Of a DNA stretch of 64,000 nt, positions 7,679-16,922 are shown piece after piece; the first letter of the stretch is position 1, and the number at the start of each line of letters is the position of its first letter. This DNA is from SpSt-333 sp964371615 (lineage in GTDB: Bacteria > Bacteroidota > Ignavibacteria > UBA10030 > UBA8401), in assembly GCA_964371615.1 (NCBI GenBank), contig CAYJMS010000002.1, positions 186,001 through 250,000 of the forward strand. Reading direction: 5' to 3'. The notes beneath the pieces are model-generated. The model searched no databases. It saw only the letters and a program-made list of their open reading frames with translations, and had not been told where the DNA came from. Made by a program: the position numbers and the translations under genes.

Positions 7679-7856
7679 GTGTAATGGATAGTTATTGAAA
7701 CGGTGAAATGCGGGCATTTGCATTCCCGGAACGGTGTTGCAGAGGATACGGATGTCAATCCTTCGACCTCGAGACTGACGACATTCAATCTGCTCTTTTT
7801 ATTGTTTAATCATCCCTGACGGATTTCCGCAGGAACAATACATAAAGGTACTTACT

Positions 7857-9701
7857 ATGGCAATGGAGAAAAAAACACGAACGCTGGATGAAGTCACCAT
7901 CCGTTTTGCCGGGGATTCCGGTGACGGTATGCAGCTGACCGGCGGGCAATTTACGAACACCTCCGCCGCGATGGGGAACGATCTCAGCACACTGCCGGAT
8001 TATCCCGCAGAGATCCGCGCACCGAAAGATACCACATACGGTGTGAGCGGATTCCAGATCCATTTCGGCGCAACAGAGATCAACACCCCCGGCGACCATT
8101 GCGACGTTCTTGTAGCGATGAACGCAGCATCTTTAAAAGTCAACCTTCGTTCGTTGATCGACGGCGGTATCATCATCGTCAACACCGACGGATTCGCCGA
8201 CAAGAATCTTAAACTTGCGGGATATGCCCAAAGTCCCTTGAGCGACGATTCACTCTCCAAATATCAGGTCTTCCAGGTCGATATCACGAAATTGACGAAT
8301 CTCGCACTGGCAGACATGAACCTCTCTCCCAAGGTGGTGGAAAAGACAAAGAACTTTTTTGCTCTGGGAATGATGTACTGGATGTTCAACCGTACGCCGG
8401 ACAACACGAACACCTGGATACAGGAAAAGTTCGAAAAGAAACCGGAACTGATTGAAGCGAACACCCGCGTAATGAAAGCCGGATGGAATTTTGCGGAAAC
8501 GACCGACATCTTCGCCGTGAAATATGAAGTAAAACCTGCCCCCCTCACACCCGGAAAATACCGGAACATCAGCGGCAATCAGGCGACCGCATTGGGCCTG
8601 GTGGCAGCGGCGGACAAAGCAAATCTCGAATTATTCCTCGGCACTTACCCAATCACTCCCGCCAGCGATATTCTGCACGATCTTTCCAATTTCAAAAATT
8701 TCGGTGTGAGAACATTCCAGGCGGAAGATGAAATTGCCGGCATCACCAGCGCCATCGGTGCGGCATTCGGCGGAGCGCTTGCGGCGACAACCACCAGCGG
8801 ACCTGGTGTTGCTTTAAAGACCGAAGGAATCGGCCTTGCAGTGATGGTTGAATTGCCTCTCGTGATCGTGAACGTGCAGCGCGGCGGACCGAGCACCGGT
8901 TTGCCGACAAAGACGGAACAAGCGGATCTTTTGCAGGCGGTGTACGGCCGGAACGGCGAAGCGCCGATTCCCGTGATCGCCGCAATGACGCCGAGCGATT
9001 GTTTCCATGCCGCATTCGAAGCGTCGCGCATCGCCTTAAAGTTTATGACACCGGTCATGCTCCTCACGGACGGGTATCTCGGCAACGGTTCCGAACCGTG
9101 GCTGATCCCCACCGTCAAAGATCTCCCGGACATCTCGCCGAAGTTCCGCAAAGATCCGGTCGATTACATGCCGTATCGAAGAGATGAAAAAACACTCTCC
9201 CGCGAATGGGCGATTCCCGGAACGCCGGGACTGGAACACCGCATCGGCGGACTGGAAAAACAGGACGGATCCGGCAACATCAATTACGAACCGGAAAATC
9301 ACGACCGCATGGTCAAATTGCGCAGCGACAAAGTGCAGCGCGTTGCGGATGATATTCCCCTCGCAACAGTAGACGGAGACGACAAAGGAGAAATTCTCGT
9401 CGTCGGCTGGGGCGGCACGTACGGTACGATCAAAACAGCGGTCGAACGGAAGCGAAAAGAAGGAAAATCGGTCTCCCATCTTCATCTGAAATACATTCAC
9501 CCGCTGCAGAAGAATGTCGGCGAGATCCTCTCCCATTACAAATACATCCTTGTTCCCGAAATCAATCTCGGCCAACTGTCAAAGATCCTGAGGGAGAAAT
9601 TCCTCGTCCCGACGATCGGGTTGAACAAAGTACAGGGATTACCGTTCCGTTCCATTGAAATCGAACAAAAGATCGACGAAATTTTAGGAGGCAAAAAGTA
9701 A
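7857..9701 (+). CDS. korA: 2-oxoacid:ferredoxin oxidoreductase, alpha (fused gamma-alpha)
   Basis: A 614-residue cytoplasmic subunit of a 2-oxoglutarate (or related 2-oxoacid) ferredoxin oxidoreductase, which converts 2-oxoacid plus CoA to acyl-CoA, CO2 and reduced ferredoxin. The N-terminal ~200 residues are the gamma domain (IRFAGDSGDGMQLTGGQF, YPAEIRAP). After a linker comes the alpha domain (NQATALGLVAAADKA, GTYPITPASDILHDL, QAEDEIAGITSAIGAAFGG, TTTSGPG). This order is typical of KorA in anaerobes and in organisms running a reductive or ferredoxin-linked TCA cycle. The stop codon overlaps the korB start by one base (TAATG). Substrate is inferred from family resemblance; a second ATG two codons in is an alternative start. 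Confidence 0.92.
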   Translation: MAMEKKTRTLDEVTIRFAGDSGDGMQLTGGQFTNTSAAMGNDLSTLPDYPAEIRAPKDTTYGVSGFQIHFGATEINTPGDHCDVLVAMNAASLKVNLRSLIDGGIIIVNTDGFADKNLKLAGYAQSPLSDDSLSKYQVFQVDITKLTNLALADMNLSPKVVEKTKNFFALGMMYWMFNRTPDNTNTWIQEKFEKKPELIEANTRVMKAGWNFAETTDIFAVKYEVKPAPLTPGKYRNISGNQATALGLVAAADKANLELFLGTYPITPASDILHDLSNFKNFGVRTFQAEDEIAGITSAIGAAFGGALAATTTSGPGVALKTEGIGLAVMVELPLVIVNVQRGGPSTGLPTKTEQADLLQAVYGRNGEAPIPVIAAMTPSDCFHAAFEASRIALKFMTPVMLLTDGYLGNGSEPWLIPTVKDLPDISPKFRKDPVDYMPYRRDEKTLSREWAIPGTPGLEHRIGGLEKQDGSGNINYEPENHDRMVKLRSDKVQRVADDIPLATVDGDDKGEILVVGWGGTYGTIKTAVERKRKEGKSVSHLHLKYIHPLQKNVGEILSHYKYILVPEINLGQLSKILREKFLVPTIGLNKVQGLPFRSIEIEQKIDEILGGKK

Positions 9702-10750
9702 TGAGCACACTAGTCAATGATGTCGTAACACAAGAGACGGTTTCGAAAATAAAATACACGTCGAAAGATTTTTCCTCCGATCAGGATGTCCGCTGGTGTC
9801 CGGGGTGCGGTGACTATTCCGTCCTTGCCCAGGTCCAACGCGTTATGCCGGATCTGAATGTTCCTAAGGAGAAGACGGTATTCATCTCCGGTATCGGCTG
9901 TTCCAGCCGGTTCCCCTACTATATGAGCACATATGGATTCCACGGGATCCACGGCCGTGCGACGGCAATCGCCACCGGATTGAAGATCGCCCGTCCCGAC
10001 CTGAGCGTCTGGGTCGCCACCGGCGACGGCGACGGACTTTCCATCGGCGGAAATCATATGATCCATACACTCCGCCGGAACGTCGATCTGAACATCATGC
10101 TTTTCAACAATCAGATCTACGGACTGACCAAGGGACAATACTCCCCCACGTCCGAGTTCGGTAAGGTGACGAAGTCGACGCCGTACGGTTCGGTCGATAT
10201 GCCGTTCAATCCCGTCTCTCTGGCGCTCGGCGCCGCGGGAACATTCGTTGCACGCTCCATGGACCGCGATCCGAAACATATGCAGGTTGTCATTAAACGC
10301 GCCGCGGAGCATAAGGGAACGTCGTTCATCGAGATCTATCAGAACTGCAACGTGTTCAACGACGGTGCATTCTTCCAGTTCACGGAAAAAGAGACGAAGT
10401 CCGACAGCGTGGTGTTCCTGGAACACGGCAAACCGTTGATCTTCGGCAAAGAGAACGATAAAGGAATTAAATTGGACGGATTCTCCCCCGTGGTAGTGTC
10501 ATTAAAGGATGGAATACATTCGGCGAACGACCTGCTCATCCATAACGAGAAGGATTCGACGCTGGCATTCATCCTTGCCAACATGACTTACCATCACGAA
10601 CTCCCCCGTCCGTTCGGCATCTTTCTGGCAATCGACCGTCCGCGGTACGAGGATGAGATATCGAAGCAGATCGATTCTGCCATCTCCAAACGGGGCAAAG
10701 GATCGCTCGATAAGTTGCTGAACAGCGGCGATACCTGGGTCATTCAATAA
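9701..10750 (+). CDS. korB: 2-oxoacid:ferredoxin oxidoreductase, beta
   Basis: A 349-residue thiamine-diphosphate-binding partner of KorA. Visible motifs are WCPGCGDYSVL near residue 30, GIGCSSRFPYY, HGRATAIATG, and the cofactor motif GDGDGLSIGG followed by NIMLFNNQIYGLTKGQ. The last residues form the usual C-terminal extension. Start is fixed by TTAGGAGGC nine bases upstream and the one-base overlap with korA, so the subunits are translationally coupled. A strong terminator follows, making korAB a closed two-gene operon. No delta (ferredoxin-like) subunit is present here, as expected for the two-subunit type. Confidence 0.93.
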   Translation: MSTLVNDVVTQETVSKIKYTSKDFSSDQDVRWCPGCGDYSVLAQVQRVMPDLNVPKEKTVFISGIGCSSRFPYYMSTYGFHGIHGRATAIATGLKIARPDLSVWVATGDGDGLSIGGNHMIHTLRRNVDLNIMLFNNQIYGLTKGQYSPTSEFGKVTKSTPYGSVDMPFNPVSLALGAAGTFVARSMDRDPKHMQVVIKRAAEHKGTSFIEIYQNCNVFNDGAFFQFTEKETKSDSVVFLEHGKPLIFGKENDKGIKLDGFSPVVVSLKDGIHSANDLLIHNEKDSTLAFILANMTYHHELPRPFGIFLAIDRPRYEDEISKQIDSAISKRGKGSLDKLLNSGDTWVIQ

Positions 10751-10768
10751 TCAATTCATTTGTTACAG

Positions 10769-10805
10769 AAAAAGGCGGTGCTTCTTTGAAGCATCGCCTT
10801 TTTTC
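10769..10805 (+). terminator. intrinsic terminator after korB
   Basis: A 14-pair stem, AAAGGCGGTGCTTC with GAAGCATCGCCTTT (one G-U pair), a 3-base loop, and a following run of T. It ends korAB only 13 bases before the nrnA start codon. Confidence 0.88.
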
Positions 10806-10818
10806 TTTATTTTAAGGG

Positions 10819-11802
10819 ATGCAGACAGAATTCAATCGATTCCAGGAAATTATAGGGACGAAACAGACGTTCGTCCTGACCACACACATTAATCCGGACG
10901 GCGATGCCATCGGAAGCGAAACAGCTCTCGCGCGGTTTCTTGCCGATAAGGGAAAAACCGTTCACATACTGAACGAAAGCGAAACTCCGGAGAATCTCCG
11001 GTTCCTCACAGAGATTTTCCCCGTCCTTCAGTATCAATCCGATCTTCACGGCACATTGCTCCGCGACGCGGAGTGTTGCATTGTGATCGACACGAATTCG
11101 CGGAAACGGTTTCCGTCGCTGCAAGAGGCGTTCGATGCCAATCGCGGTACCAAAGTGATCATCGATCACCATCTCGATCCCGAGCAATTTGCGGAACTGA
11201 ACATTATCGATACCAACCTCCCTGCAACGTGTCAGTTGTTATATTCTCTTTTGAGCAGTATCGATGCCGCAGCCATTACCTCTCCGGTAGCGCTTGCACT
11301 CTATACCGGCATCATGACCGACACGCAATCGTTCCGCCTGCCGTTGACCGATCCCGAAACGCATACGATCGCCGCCGAACTTTTGCGCAAAGGAGTTAAA
11401 CCGCAGGAGGTGTACCAGCATGTGTATGAAAGCGGCGCACACGATACGCTGCGACTGCTGGGGATGGCGTTGAATTCAATTTCGCTTCATCAGGATGGAC
11501 GCGTTGCCGTCATGACGCTCCCCCGTCAGGTGTTTATCGACACCGGAACGAAGGAATCCGACGTGGATAATCTAACGCAATACGTGCTGAGTATTCGCGG
11601 CGTAAAAATCGGCGTCGTGATAACGGAATTGGAAGAAGGAATCAAAGTCAGTTTCAGATCCAAGGGAGACATACCCATTAATAAAGTGGCAAATCATTTC
11701 GGCGGAGGGGGACATAAGAATGCTGCCGGTGCACGGATAAAGAATTCTACCATACCGGCAGTCACACGCGATGTCCTGGAACAAATCACCCGCTATCTCT
11801 AA
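10819..11802 (+). CDS. nrnA: DHH-family oligoribonuclease / pAp phosphatase (NrnA-like)
   Basis: A 327-residue DHH/DHHA1 phosphoesterase that degrades very short RNAs and, in several relatives, 3-prime-phosphoadenosine 5-prime-phosphate. Metal-binding motifs are THINPDGDAIGSE (residues 22-34), the Asp in VIDTNSR (near 91) and the signature DHH at 116-118. The DHHA1 domain near the C-terminus has FGGGGHKNAAGA. Length and motif order fit NrnA. The ATG stands 13 bases after the korB terminator, preceded by AAGGG, so its promoter must overlap the terminator or depend on read-through. pepA follows after 14 bases. Confidence 0.9.
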   Translation: MQTEFNRFQEIIGTKQTFVLTTHINPDGDAIGSETALARFLADKGKTVHILNESETPENLRFLTEIFPVLQYQSDLHGTLLRDAECCIVIDTNSRKRFPSLQEAFDANRGTKVIIDHHLDPEQFAELNIIDTNLPATCQLLYSLLSSIDAAAITSPVALALYTGIMTDTQSFRLPLTDPETHTIAAELLRKGVKPQEVYQHVYESGAHDTLRLLGMALNSISLHQDGRVAVMTLPRQVFIDTGTKESDVDNLTQYVLSIRGVKIGVVITELEEGIKVSFRSKGDIPINKVANHFGGGGHKNAAGARIKNSTIPAVTRDVLEQITRYL

Positions 11803-11816
11803 GTGAAGGAGCACCA

Positions 11817-13322
11817 ATGAAGTGTACGGCATTACGACACGGAAAACAGGCAGTTCCTGCAGATCTTTCTGCAGTTTTCGTTTTTCAGGGGAAAGATTCC
11901 CTCAGTTCGTCGATCAAACAGATTGTGCAGCAATTTGAGATTGCAGGCAAAGAAGAGATTCTCAAAAAGGATATCACCGGAAAAGAAGGCGAAACTCTCG
12001 TTGTCTATACCGGTGTTAATAAGAATCCGCGTCTTTTGATAATCGGTGTGGGCGAACAAAAGGCGTTCTCCATAGAGAAGCTCCGGCGTGCCGCTGCATC
12101 TGCTGCAAAAAAAGCCAGATCGTTGAAATCAGGCTCTCTCTCCTTTTCTATCGGAACCGTGACGAAAGAAATTGAAGCATCATCCGATGCCGTCGGAATG
12201 GCGGTTGCCGAAGGAATCCTACTGTCGCTATACAAATTTGACAAGTATCTCTCCTCCGCAAAGAACAATACGCCGCTTAAAGATGTATTTCTGATCGCCG
12301 GTCAGGAGACAAATCTTTCCGCATTGCGAAATGGATTTGAGAAAGGATTACTGATTTCATCCGCAACAATCCATGCCCGCGATCTCGCCAATGCACCCGG
12401 CAATGAAATCTACCCCGAAACACTGGCGGCAGATGCAAGGAAAACCGGAAAGAAATACGGATTTTCTGTCGCGGTGCTCGACAGGAAGAAAATCGAAAAA
12501 CTGAAGTTGGGCGGAGTTTTGACCGTCAACAGCGGCAGCGATAAAGAACCGCGGTTCATTATTATGGAGCACGGCAAGAAATATAAAAATCGCGGGACGG
12601 TCGTTCTTGTGGGCAAAGGAGTCACATTCGATACCGGCGGTATCTCGATAAAGCCCGCAGCCGGTATGGCTGAAATGAAAATGGATATGAGCGGCGCCGC
12701 GGCGGTTATCGGCACATTCCATGCGGCAGCACAATTAAAAATGAAACGCCACATAATCGGATTGATCCCTGCGGTGGAAAATATGCTGGGAGGTTCCGCA
12801 GTAAAACCGGGAGATATCGTCCGTCATCACAACGGTAAGACATCCGAAGTAGATAATACTGACGCCGAAGGGCGTTTGATTCTTGCGGACGCTCTCTCCT
12901 ACGCATCCAAATACAAGCCCGATCTTGTCATCGATCTCGCAACGTTGACCGGCGCAGTCGTGGTGGCGCTCGGTCATCACGCCACCGGCATGATGGGAAC
13001 CGATCAGAAAGCGATGGATGCATTGCGGAATGCGGGAGAAAAAACCTATGAACGGGTCTGGCAACTGCCGATGTTCGACGAATATGAAAAACAGATAAAA
13101 AGCGATATTGCCGACGTCAAAAATGTCGGCGGCCGGTGGGCCGGGGCGATTACAGCGGGATTCTTCCTGAAAAAGTTCATCGGTGATTATCCCTGGGTGC
13201 ATCTGGACATCGCGGGCACGGCAATTCTCGAAGCGGACCAGGAGTATATACCAAAGGGAGGATCCGGTGTGGGGGTGAGGTTACTAGTAGAGTTTCTAGA
13301 GCAGTGGGGAAAGAAGCAATGA
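11817..13322 (+). CDS. pepA: leucyl aminopeptidase (M17)
   Basis: A 501-residue cytosolic M17 metallo-aminopeptidase that removes N-terminal residues from peptides. The C-terminal catalytic domain has the two-metal motifs VGKGVTFDTGGISIKP and MDMSGAAAV, and the signature NTDAEGRL, all near the expected places, with the typical GG-x-AGAI-x-A loop (GGRWAGAITAGFF). The N-terminal domain (1-160) is the less conserved macro-like regulatory domain. AAGGAG precedes the ATG. It probably forms an operon with nrnA; the sequence after it is a repeat-rich gap. Confidence 0.93.
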   Translation: MKCTALRHGKQAVPADLSAVFVFQGKDSLSSSIKQIVQQFEIAGKEEILKKDITGKEGETLVVYTGVNKNPRLLIIGVGEQKAFSIEKLRRAAASAAKKARSLKSGSLSFSIGTVTKEIEASSDAVGMAVAEGILLSLYKFDKYLSSAKNNTPLKDVFLIAGQETNLSALRNGFEKGLLISSATIHARDLANAPGNEIYPETLAADARKTGKKYGFSVAVLDRKKIEKLKLGGVLTVNSGSDKEPRFIIMEHGKKYKNRGTVVLVGKGVTFDTGGISIKPAAGMAEMKMDMSGAAAVIGTFHAAAQLKMKRHIIGLIPAVENMLGGSAVKPGDIVRHHNGKTSEVDNTDAEGRLILADALSYASKYKPDLVIDLATLTGAVVVALGHHATGMMGTDQKAMDALRNAGEKTYERVWQLPMFDEYEKQIKSDIADVKNVGGRWAGAITAGFFLKKFIGDYPWVHLDIAGTAILEADQEYIPKGGSGVGVRLLVEFLEQWGKKQ

Positions 13323-13544
13323 TGAATGATGAATGATGAATGATGGATGATGGGCGATAAGTAGTTGAGTAGTTGAGTCGTTGAGTGGTTGAATGATTGA
13401 GTAGTAATAACCGCGAACCGAAGATTCGCCAATAAAGTCATTGAGTCGATGAGTATTTGAGTATTTGAGATATAAAATCCGCGAACCGAAGGTTCGCCAT
13501 TTTATTCTCCCTGCCTGCCGGCAGGCAGGTGTGTCTCCGTGCCT
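13323..13544. repeat. octamer tracts and GAA-loop hairpins
   Basis: No gene. GATGAAT words, then GTAGTTGA/GTCGTTGA/GTGGTTGA octamers (13361-13405), then two hairpins of the form GCGAACC-GAA-G(A/G)TTCGC (13413-13429 and about 13482-13498) separated by GAGTATTT octamers. A perfect 20-base palindrome CCTGCCTGCCGGCAGGCAGG follows at about 13510-13529. Confidence 0.8.
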
Positions 13545-13997
13545 CGGTGGTGAATCTTTTGCTTTTGTTTTTGCTTTTTTTGTGCCCACCGAAGGTGGGG
13601 CATTAATTTTTGTGATTTTGTGATTTCGTGGCTGCATTTATTACCTCCTTTTCTTTCCGAGAAAGAAAAGGAACAAAAGTCCCGCTGTGCGGGATGCCGC
13701 TCAGTTCTTAACATAAGGCGGCAAAATCTTTACGTTATTTCAATACGCGCGATGAATCCCGTTAGCTCTTGGCCGTTGTGGCGCCTGGCGCGCCACAATA
13801 TACGCTTCGATCGATCCTTTCCCGGCGCACACCGCCGTCGATTTCGGGCCATCGCACTATCTTTATCAGATTACCTCTATTCCGCGAACCGTAGGTTCGC
13901 AACACACTTTGGTGACTTTGTGATTTGGTGGTAGATTTTGTTTTTTTCACTTCCTTTTGTGATTTGGTGATTTTGTGGCGGCTTTTGTTTTTTAGAA
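13545..13997 (+). repeat. large composite module M1
   Basis: Ordered parts shared with 56690-57056: TTTTGTGATTT words with GTGGCTGC; a hairpin TCCTTTTCTTTC-CGA-GAAAGAAAAGGA (13646-13672); a variable GC-rich insert; a palindromic TTGTGGCGC-CTGGC-GCGCCACAA (13776-13798) with a conserved ~60-base tail; a GCGAACC-GTA-GGTTCGC hairpin (about 13883-13899); and again TTTGTGATTTGGTG words. It ends just before the thioesterase start. Confidence 0.85.
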
Positions 13998-14003
13998 AGA
14001 TAA

Positions 14004-14420
14004 ATGATTATGGCATATTCAGTTTTTGAGACAGAAGTCACCATCCGTCCCGACGATATCGACATGAACAACCATGTCCATAATTCCCGGTATCTGGATC
14101 TTGTGCTCGCCGCCCGGTTTCATCAAATGAAACACAATTACGGCATGACGATGGAAGAATTTATCGCCCGCGGCTTGGGTTGGGTTGTGAGCGCCTGTTT
14201 CATCCAATTTAAAAGACCGCTGGTATTGGGAGATATTGCAATTGTAAAGACCGGTATCGAAAGTGTTGGAACTACCGGCGCCAAAGTACGGTTTGAGATA
14301 CTACGGAAGGAAACGATGAAGATCGCCGCCGACGGTTATTTTGATTATACGATGATCAATCTCCAAACCGGCCGTGCGGAAAAACTTCCGGAAGACATCA
14401 TAACAATTTACAGCATCTAA
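14004..14420 (+). CDS. 4HBT-type acyl-CoA thioesterase
   Basis: A 138-residue hotdog-fold protein of the 4-hydroxybenzoyl-CoA thioesterase/YbgC group, expected to hydrolyse acyl-CoA or acyl-carrier thioesters. The N-terminal signature RPDDIDMNNHVHNSRYLD contains the catalytic Asp followed by N-N-H-V. After that come the usual long helix (LVLAARFHQM) and beta strands (FKRPLVLGDIAIVKT). Length is right for a single hotdog domain. The ATG at 14010 is an equally possible start. It leads a + strand run up to ftsE, 19 bases before the redoxin gene. Substrate unknown. Confidence 0.82.
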   Translation: MIMAYSVFETEVTIRPDDIDMNNHVHNSRYLDLVLAARFHQMKHNYGMTMEEFIARGLGWVVSACFIQFKRPLVLGDIAIVKTGIESVGTTGAKVRFEILRKETMKIAADGYFDYTMINLQTGRAEKLPEDIITIYSI

Positions 14421-14439
14421 TTTCCAACAGGAGGAATAC

Positions 14440-15015
14440 ATGATGAGGTCAGTCTCCATGCTTGCCGTTGTAGTTTTTGTTGCATTCAGTATTGCTTTTG
14501 CCGGCGCGCCGAAGAAAGTCGATAATTTTTCGTTAAACGATTATAACGGAAAATCGGTCTCCCTTTCGGACTTCAAAAACACTAAAGCAATCGTTCTGAT
14601 GTTTGTCGCGACGGAATGCCCCGTATCCAACGCTTACAATGAGCGTTACGCCGCGTTATACGACGATTATAAGGGGAAGAACGTCGCCATCATCGGCATC
14701 AATTCAAATAAAGCAGAACCGGCAGATGATGTGAAAGAACACGCAAAAGAGAACAACCTCGCATTTCCGATCCTGAAAGACATCAACAATGTCGTCGCCG
14801 ATACATTCGATGCACAGCGCACGCCGGAAGTGTACGTACTCCACCCGACGACCCTTGAGGTTCTGTATCACGGACGGATCGACGATTCTCAGCGGCAAGC
14901 CAATATCTCGTCGCACGATCTTCGCGCTGCATTGGATGAGATTCTCGCCGGCAAGACGGTCACCACCAAAGAAACGAAAGCATTCGGATGCTCCATCAAA
15001 CGTGTACAGAAATGA
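14440..15015 (+). CDS. secreted redoxin-domain (AhpC/TSA-like) protein
   Basis: A 191-residue exported thioredoxin-fold protein. Signal peptide about residues 1-21 (FAFAGA). The AhpC/TSA-like domain has FVATECPVSNAYNERY with Cys60 at the peroxidatic or redox position, GINSNKAEPADDV, and the cis-Pro region QRTPEVYVL. A second cysteine sits in the C-terminal AFGCSIKR segment (about 184). There is no CxxC, so it resembles the one-Cys redoxin group often found with TlpA-type proteins. AGGAGG precedes the start. Its stop overlaps the next start (ATGA), pointing to joint action in periplasmic thiol or peroxide chemistry. Confidence 0.82.
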   Translation: MMRSVSMLAVVVFVAFSIAFAGAPKKVDNFSLNDYNGKSVSLSDFKNTKAIVLMFVATECPVSNAYNERYAALYDDYKGKNVAIIGINSNKAEPADDVKEHAKENNLAFPILKDINNVVADTFDAQRTPEVYVLHPTTLEVLYHGRIDDSQRQANISSHDLRAALDEILAGKTVTTKETKAFGCSIKRVQK

Positions 15016-15527
15016 TGAATTTCTTTACATCCCAACGCCGAACACTGTTCGGCGTTTTGTTTTCCTTCTTTATTATCTTCACGACAACCGCTTCCGCACA
15101 GACGGTCCGCCCCATCGATGAAAAGGGACTGATCGATTTAGTGAAAAACCGGAATGGCAAGATATTGGTCCTGAACATCTGGGCAACCTGGTGCATACCG
15201 TGCAAGGAAGAATTCCCCGACCTGGCGCAGTTGTCCGATTCGCTGAAAAATTCCGGCGTTGAAGTGGCCGCCGTATCGGTCGATTATCCCGATGAGATTT
15301 CGTCACGGATCGTACCGTTCCTCAAATCCATGTATGTTCCATTCCGCGTTTTTGTTTCCGACGTACCTTCGCAGGACAAATTCTTTGCTCTTTTCGACAA
15401 AGAGTGGAGCGGCGCCGTTCCCGCAACATTCATCTATGATGAAAAAGGAAACCAGCGCGCGGCGCTGATCGGGAAACGGAACTATCGCGAATTCAAAAAC
15501 GCCATCGATACCATACAGACGAAGTAG
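15012..15527 (+). CDS. TlpA/ResA-like thiol-disulfide oxidoreductase
   Basis: A 171-residue periplasmic thioredoxin-like protein. A signal peptide or anchor covers residues 1-29 (ending TASAQ). The active site WCIPC has Cys61 and Cys64, followed by KEEFPDL; the cis-Pro region is SGAVPATFIYD. It should reduce or shuffle disulfides, for example in apocytochromes c. The frame is open from 14988, but the ATG at 15012 overlaps the redoxin stop by four bases and gives a proper signal peptide; 15015 is also possible. Together with the redoxin it forms a coupled pair. Confidence 0.87.
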   Translation: MMNFFTSQRRTLFGVLFSFFIIFTTTASAQTVRPIDEKGLIDLVKNRNGKILVLNIWATWCIPCKEEFPDLAQLSDSLKNSGVEVAAVSVDYPDEISSRIVPFLKSMYVPFRVFVSDVPSQDKFFALFDKEWSGAVPATFIYDEKGNQRAALIGKRNYREFKNAIDTIQTK

Positions 15528-15539
15528 TGAAATGAAGTC

Positions 15540-16922
15540 ATGATTACATTCCTCCCTCTCGGCGGCGCCAACGATATCGGCGCATCCTGTTATTATCTGA
15601 ACATCGAAGGGACGGGAATTATTCTCGATTGCGGCACCCATCCCCGTAAAGTCGGCATCGATTCACTTCCCCGTTTTGAACTGATCAAAGACCTGCCGGT
15701 CGATGCGGCGTTGATCTCACACGCCCATCAGGATCATATCGATGCGCTGCCGTTTCTGGTGCAGCATCATCCGTACATCCGTATCGTCACAACACCGCAA
15801 ACCCGAGCCGTTTCAGAGATCACGTTGCACAATTCCGTACATATCCTGAAAGCAGAACTGGCTGACTCCACCGATATCCGTGCGTACACACACGAAGAGA
15901 TCGATCTGTTAATTCAAAGCATCGAATGGCGGCCATACGGCGAACAGTTTACTGTCAACGGATACCGGCACCACGGCAGCGATCCGGTCACCGCGTCGTT
16001 TCACGATGCGGGACACATCATCGGCGCGGGCGGCATTCTTATAGAACATGGGGGACAAAGGATTTACTATACCGGCGATATCAATACGTCACGGCAAGCG
16101 GTTCTTCCCGGCGCACAACTGCCGGACCGTCCGGTCGATGTTTTGATACTTGAGTGCACCCACGGCGCCACGGACGATGCAGATCTGCCGGACCGCGGGG
16201 CTGAAGAGAATCGACTTGCAGTCACTGCGAATAAAGTGCTTGAACGGGGCGGGTCGGTGCTGATTCCGGTCTTTGCACTGGGAAAATTGCAGGAGATGCT
16301 CACGATATTGTGGCGACAGATGGAGAAAGGAGCGTTGCCGAAAAGCGTATTGTACACCGGCGGTGTCGGGAAAAAAATAAACCGGGTGTACGACAAAAAC
16401 AGGTTTGTCGTACCGTATAACGATACCGATCTGGTACTGGAGGATATTCCCCAGCAAGATCTGTATGACGTCGAACAATTGAACGATCTCGCCGGCAACC
16501 GGAGCATTGTACTTGCCGCCAGCGGTATGGTTGTGGAACATACGATGTCGTTCACCCTCGCACGTCAATGGTTGAATCACACCAAGAACGCCATCTTTAC
16601 GGTCGGATACATGGATCCCCAAACGCCGGGGTACCGGCTGCGTACGGCAAAAAAGACCGACCTGCTCCAACTGACGAATACCTCGGAACCGCAGTCCGTC
16701 CGGTGCGACATCGACCGGTACAGTTTTTCTGCACACAGCACGAGAGCGGAACTTCTTTCCATTGTGGACCGGCTGAAGCCTCACACCGTCATACTCGTTC
16801 ACGGAGAACATACCTCCGTTGACTGGATGGGATATTCGATACTGAAACGCCACCCAAAAATGAAAGTCCATAGTGCAGAGGTCGGAAAACAGGTCACCAT
16901 CACACCACGGGAAAAGAATTAA
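15540..16922 (+). CDS. beta-CASP metallo-beta-lactamase-fold hydrolase
   Basis: A 460-residue member of the metallo-beta-lactamase/beta-CASP/RMMBL group that includes RNases of the CPSF and RNase J type. Zinc motifs visible are SHAHQDHIDAL (His61-x-His63-x-Asp65-His66), DAGHIIGAGG, YTGDINTS and LECTHGATDD. The middle is the beta-CASP domain (RGGSVLIPVFALGKLQEML), and the end carries SFSAHSTRAEL and ILVHGE, the RMMBL-type motifs. A nuclease acting on RNA is the best guess; DNA cannot be excluded. It follows tlpA by 12 bases. Confidence 0.86.
   Translation: MITFLPLGGANDIGASCYYLNIEGTGIILDCGTHPRKVGIDSLPRFELIKDLPVDAALISHAHQDHIDALPFLVQHHPYIRIVTTPQTRAVSEITLHNSVHILKAELADSTDIRAYTHEEIDLLIQSIEWRPYGEQFTVNGYRHHGSDPVTASFHDAGHIIGAGGILIEHGGQRIYYTGDINTSRQAVLPGAQLPDRPVDVLILECTHGATDDADLPDRGAEENRLAVTANKVLERGGSVLIPVFALGKLQEMLTILWRQMEKGALPKSVLYTGGVGKKINRVYDKNRFVVPYNDTDLVLEDIPQQDLYDVEQLNDLAGNRSIVLAASGMVVEHTMSFTLARQWLNHTKNAIFTVGYMDPQTPGYRLRTAKKTDLLQLTNTSEPQSVRCDIDRYSFSAHSTRAELLSIVDRLKPHTVILVHGEHTSVDWMGYSILKRHPKMKVHSAEVGKQVTITPREKN

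Noticed and set aside
7574..7687. 37-codon + strand frame upstream of korA
   Set aside because: No ribosome site, no similarity seen, and it overlaps the candidate sigma-54 promoter.
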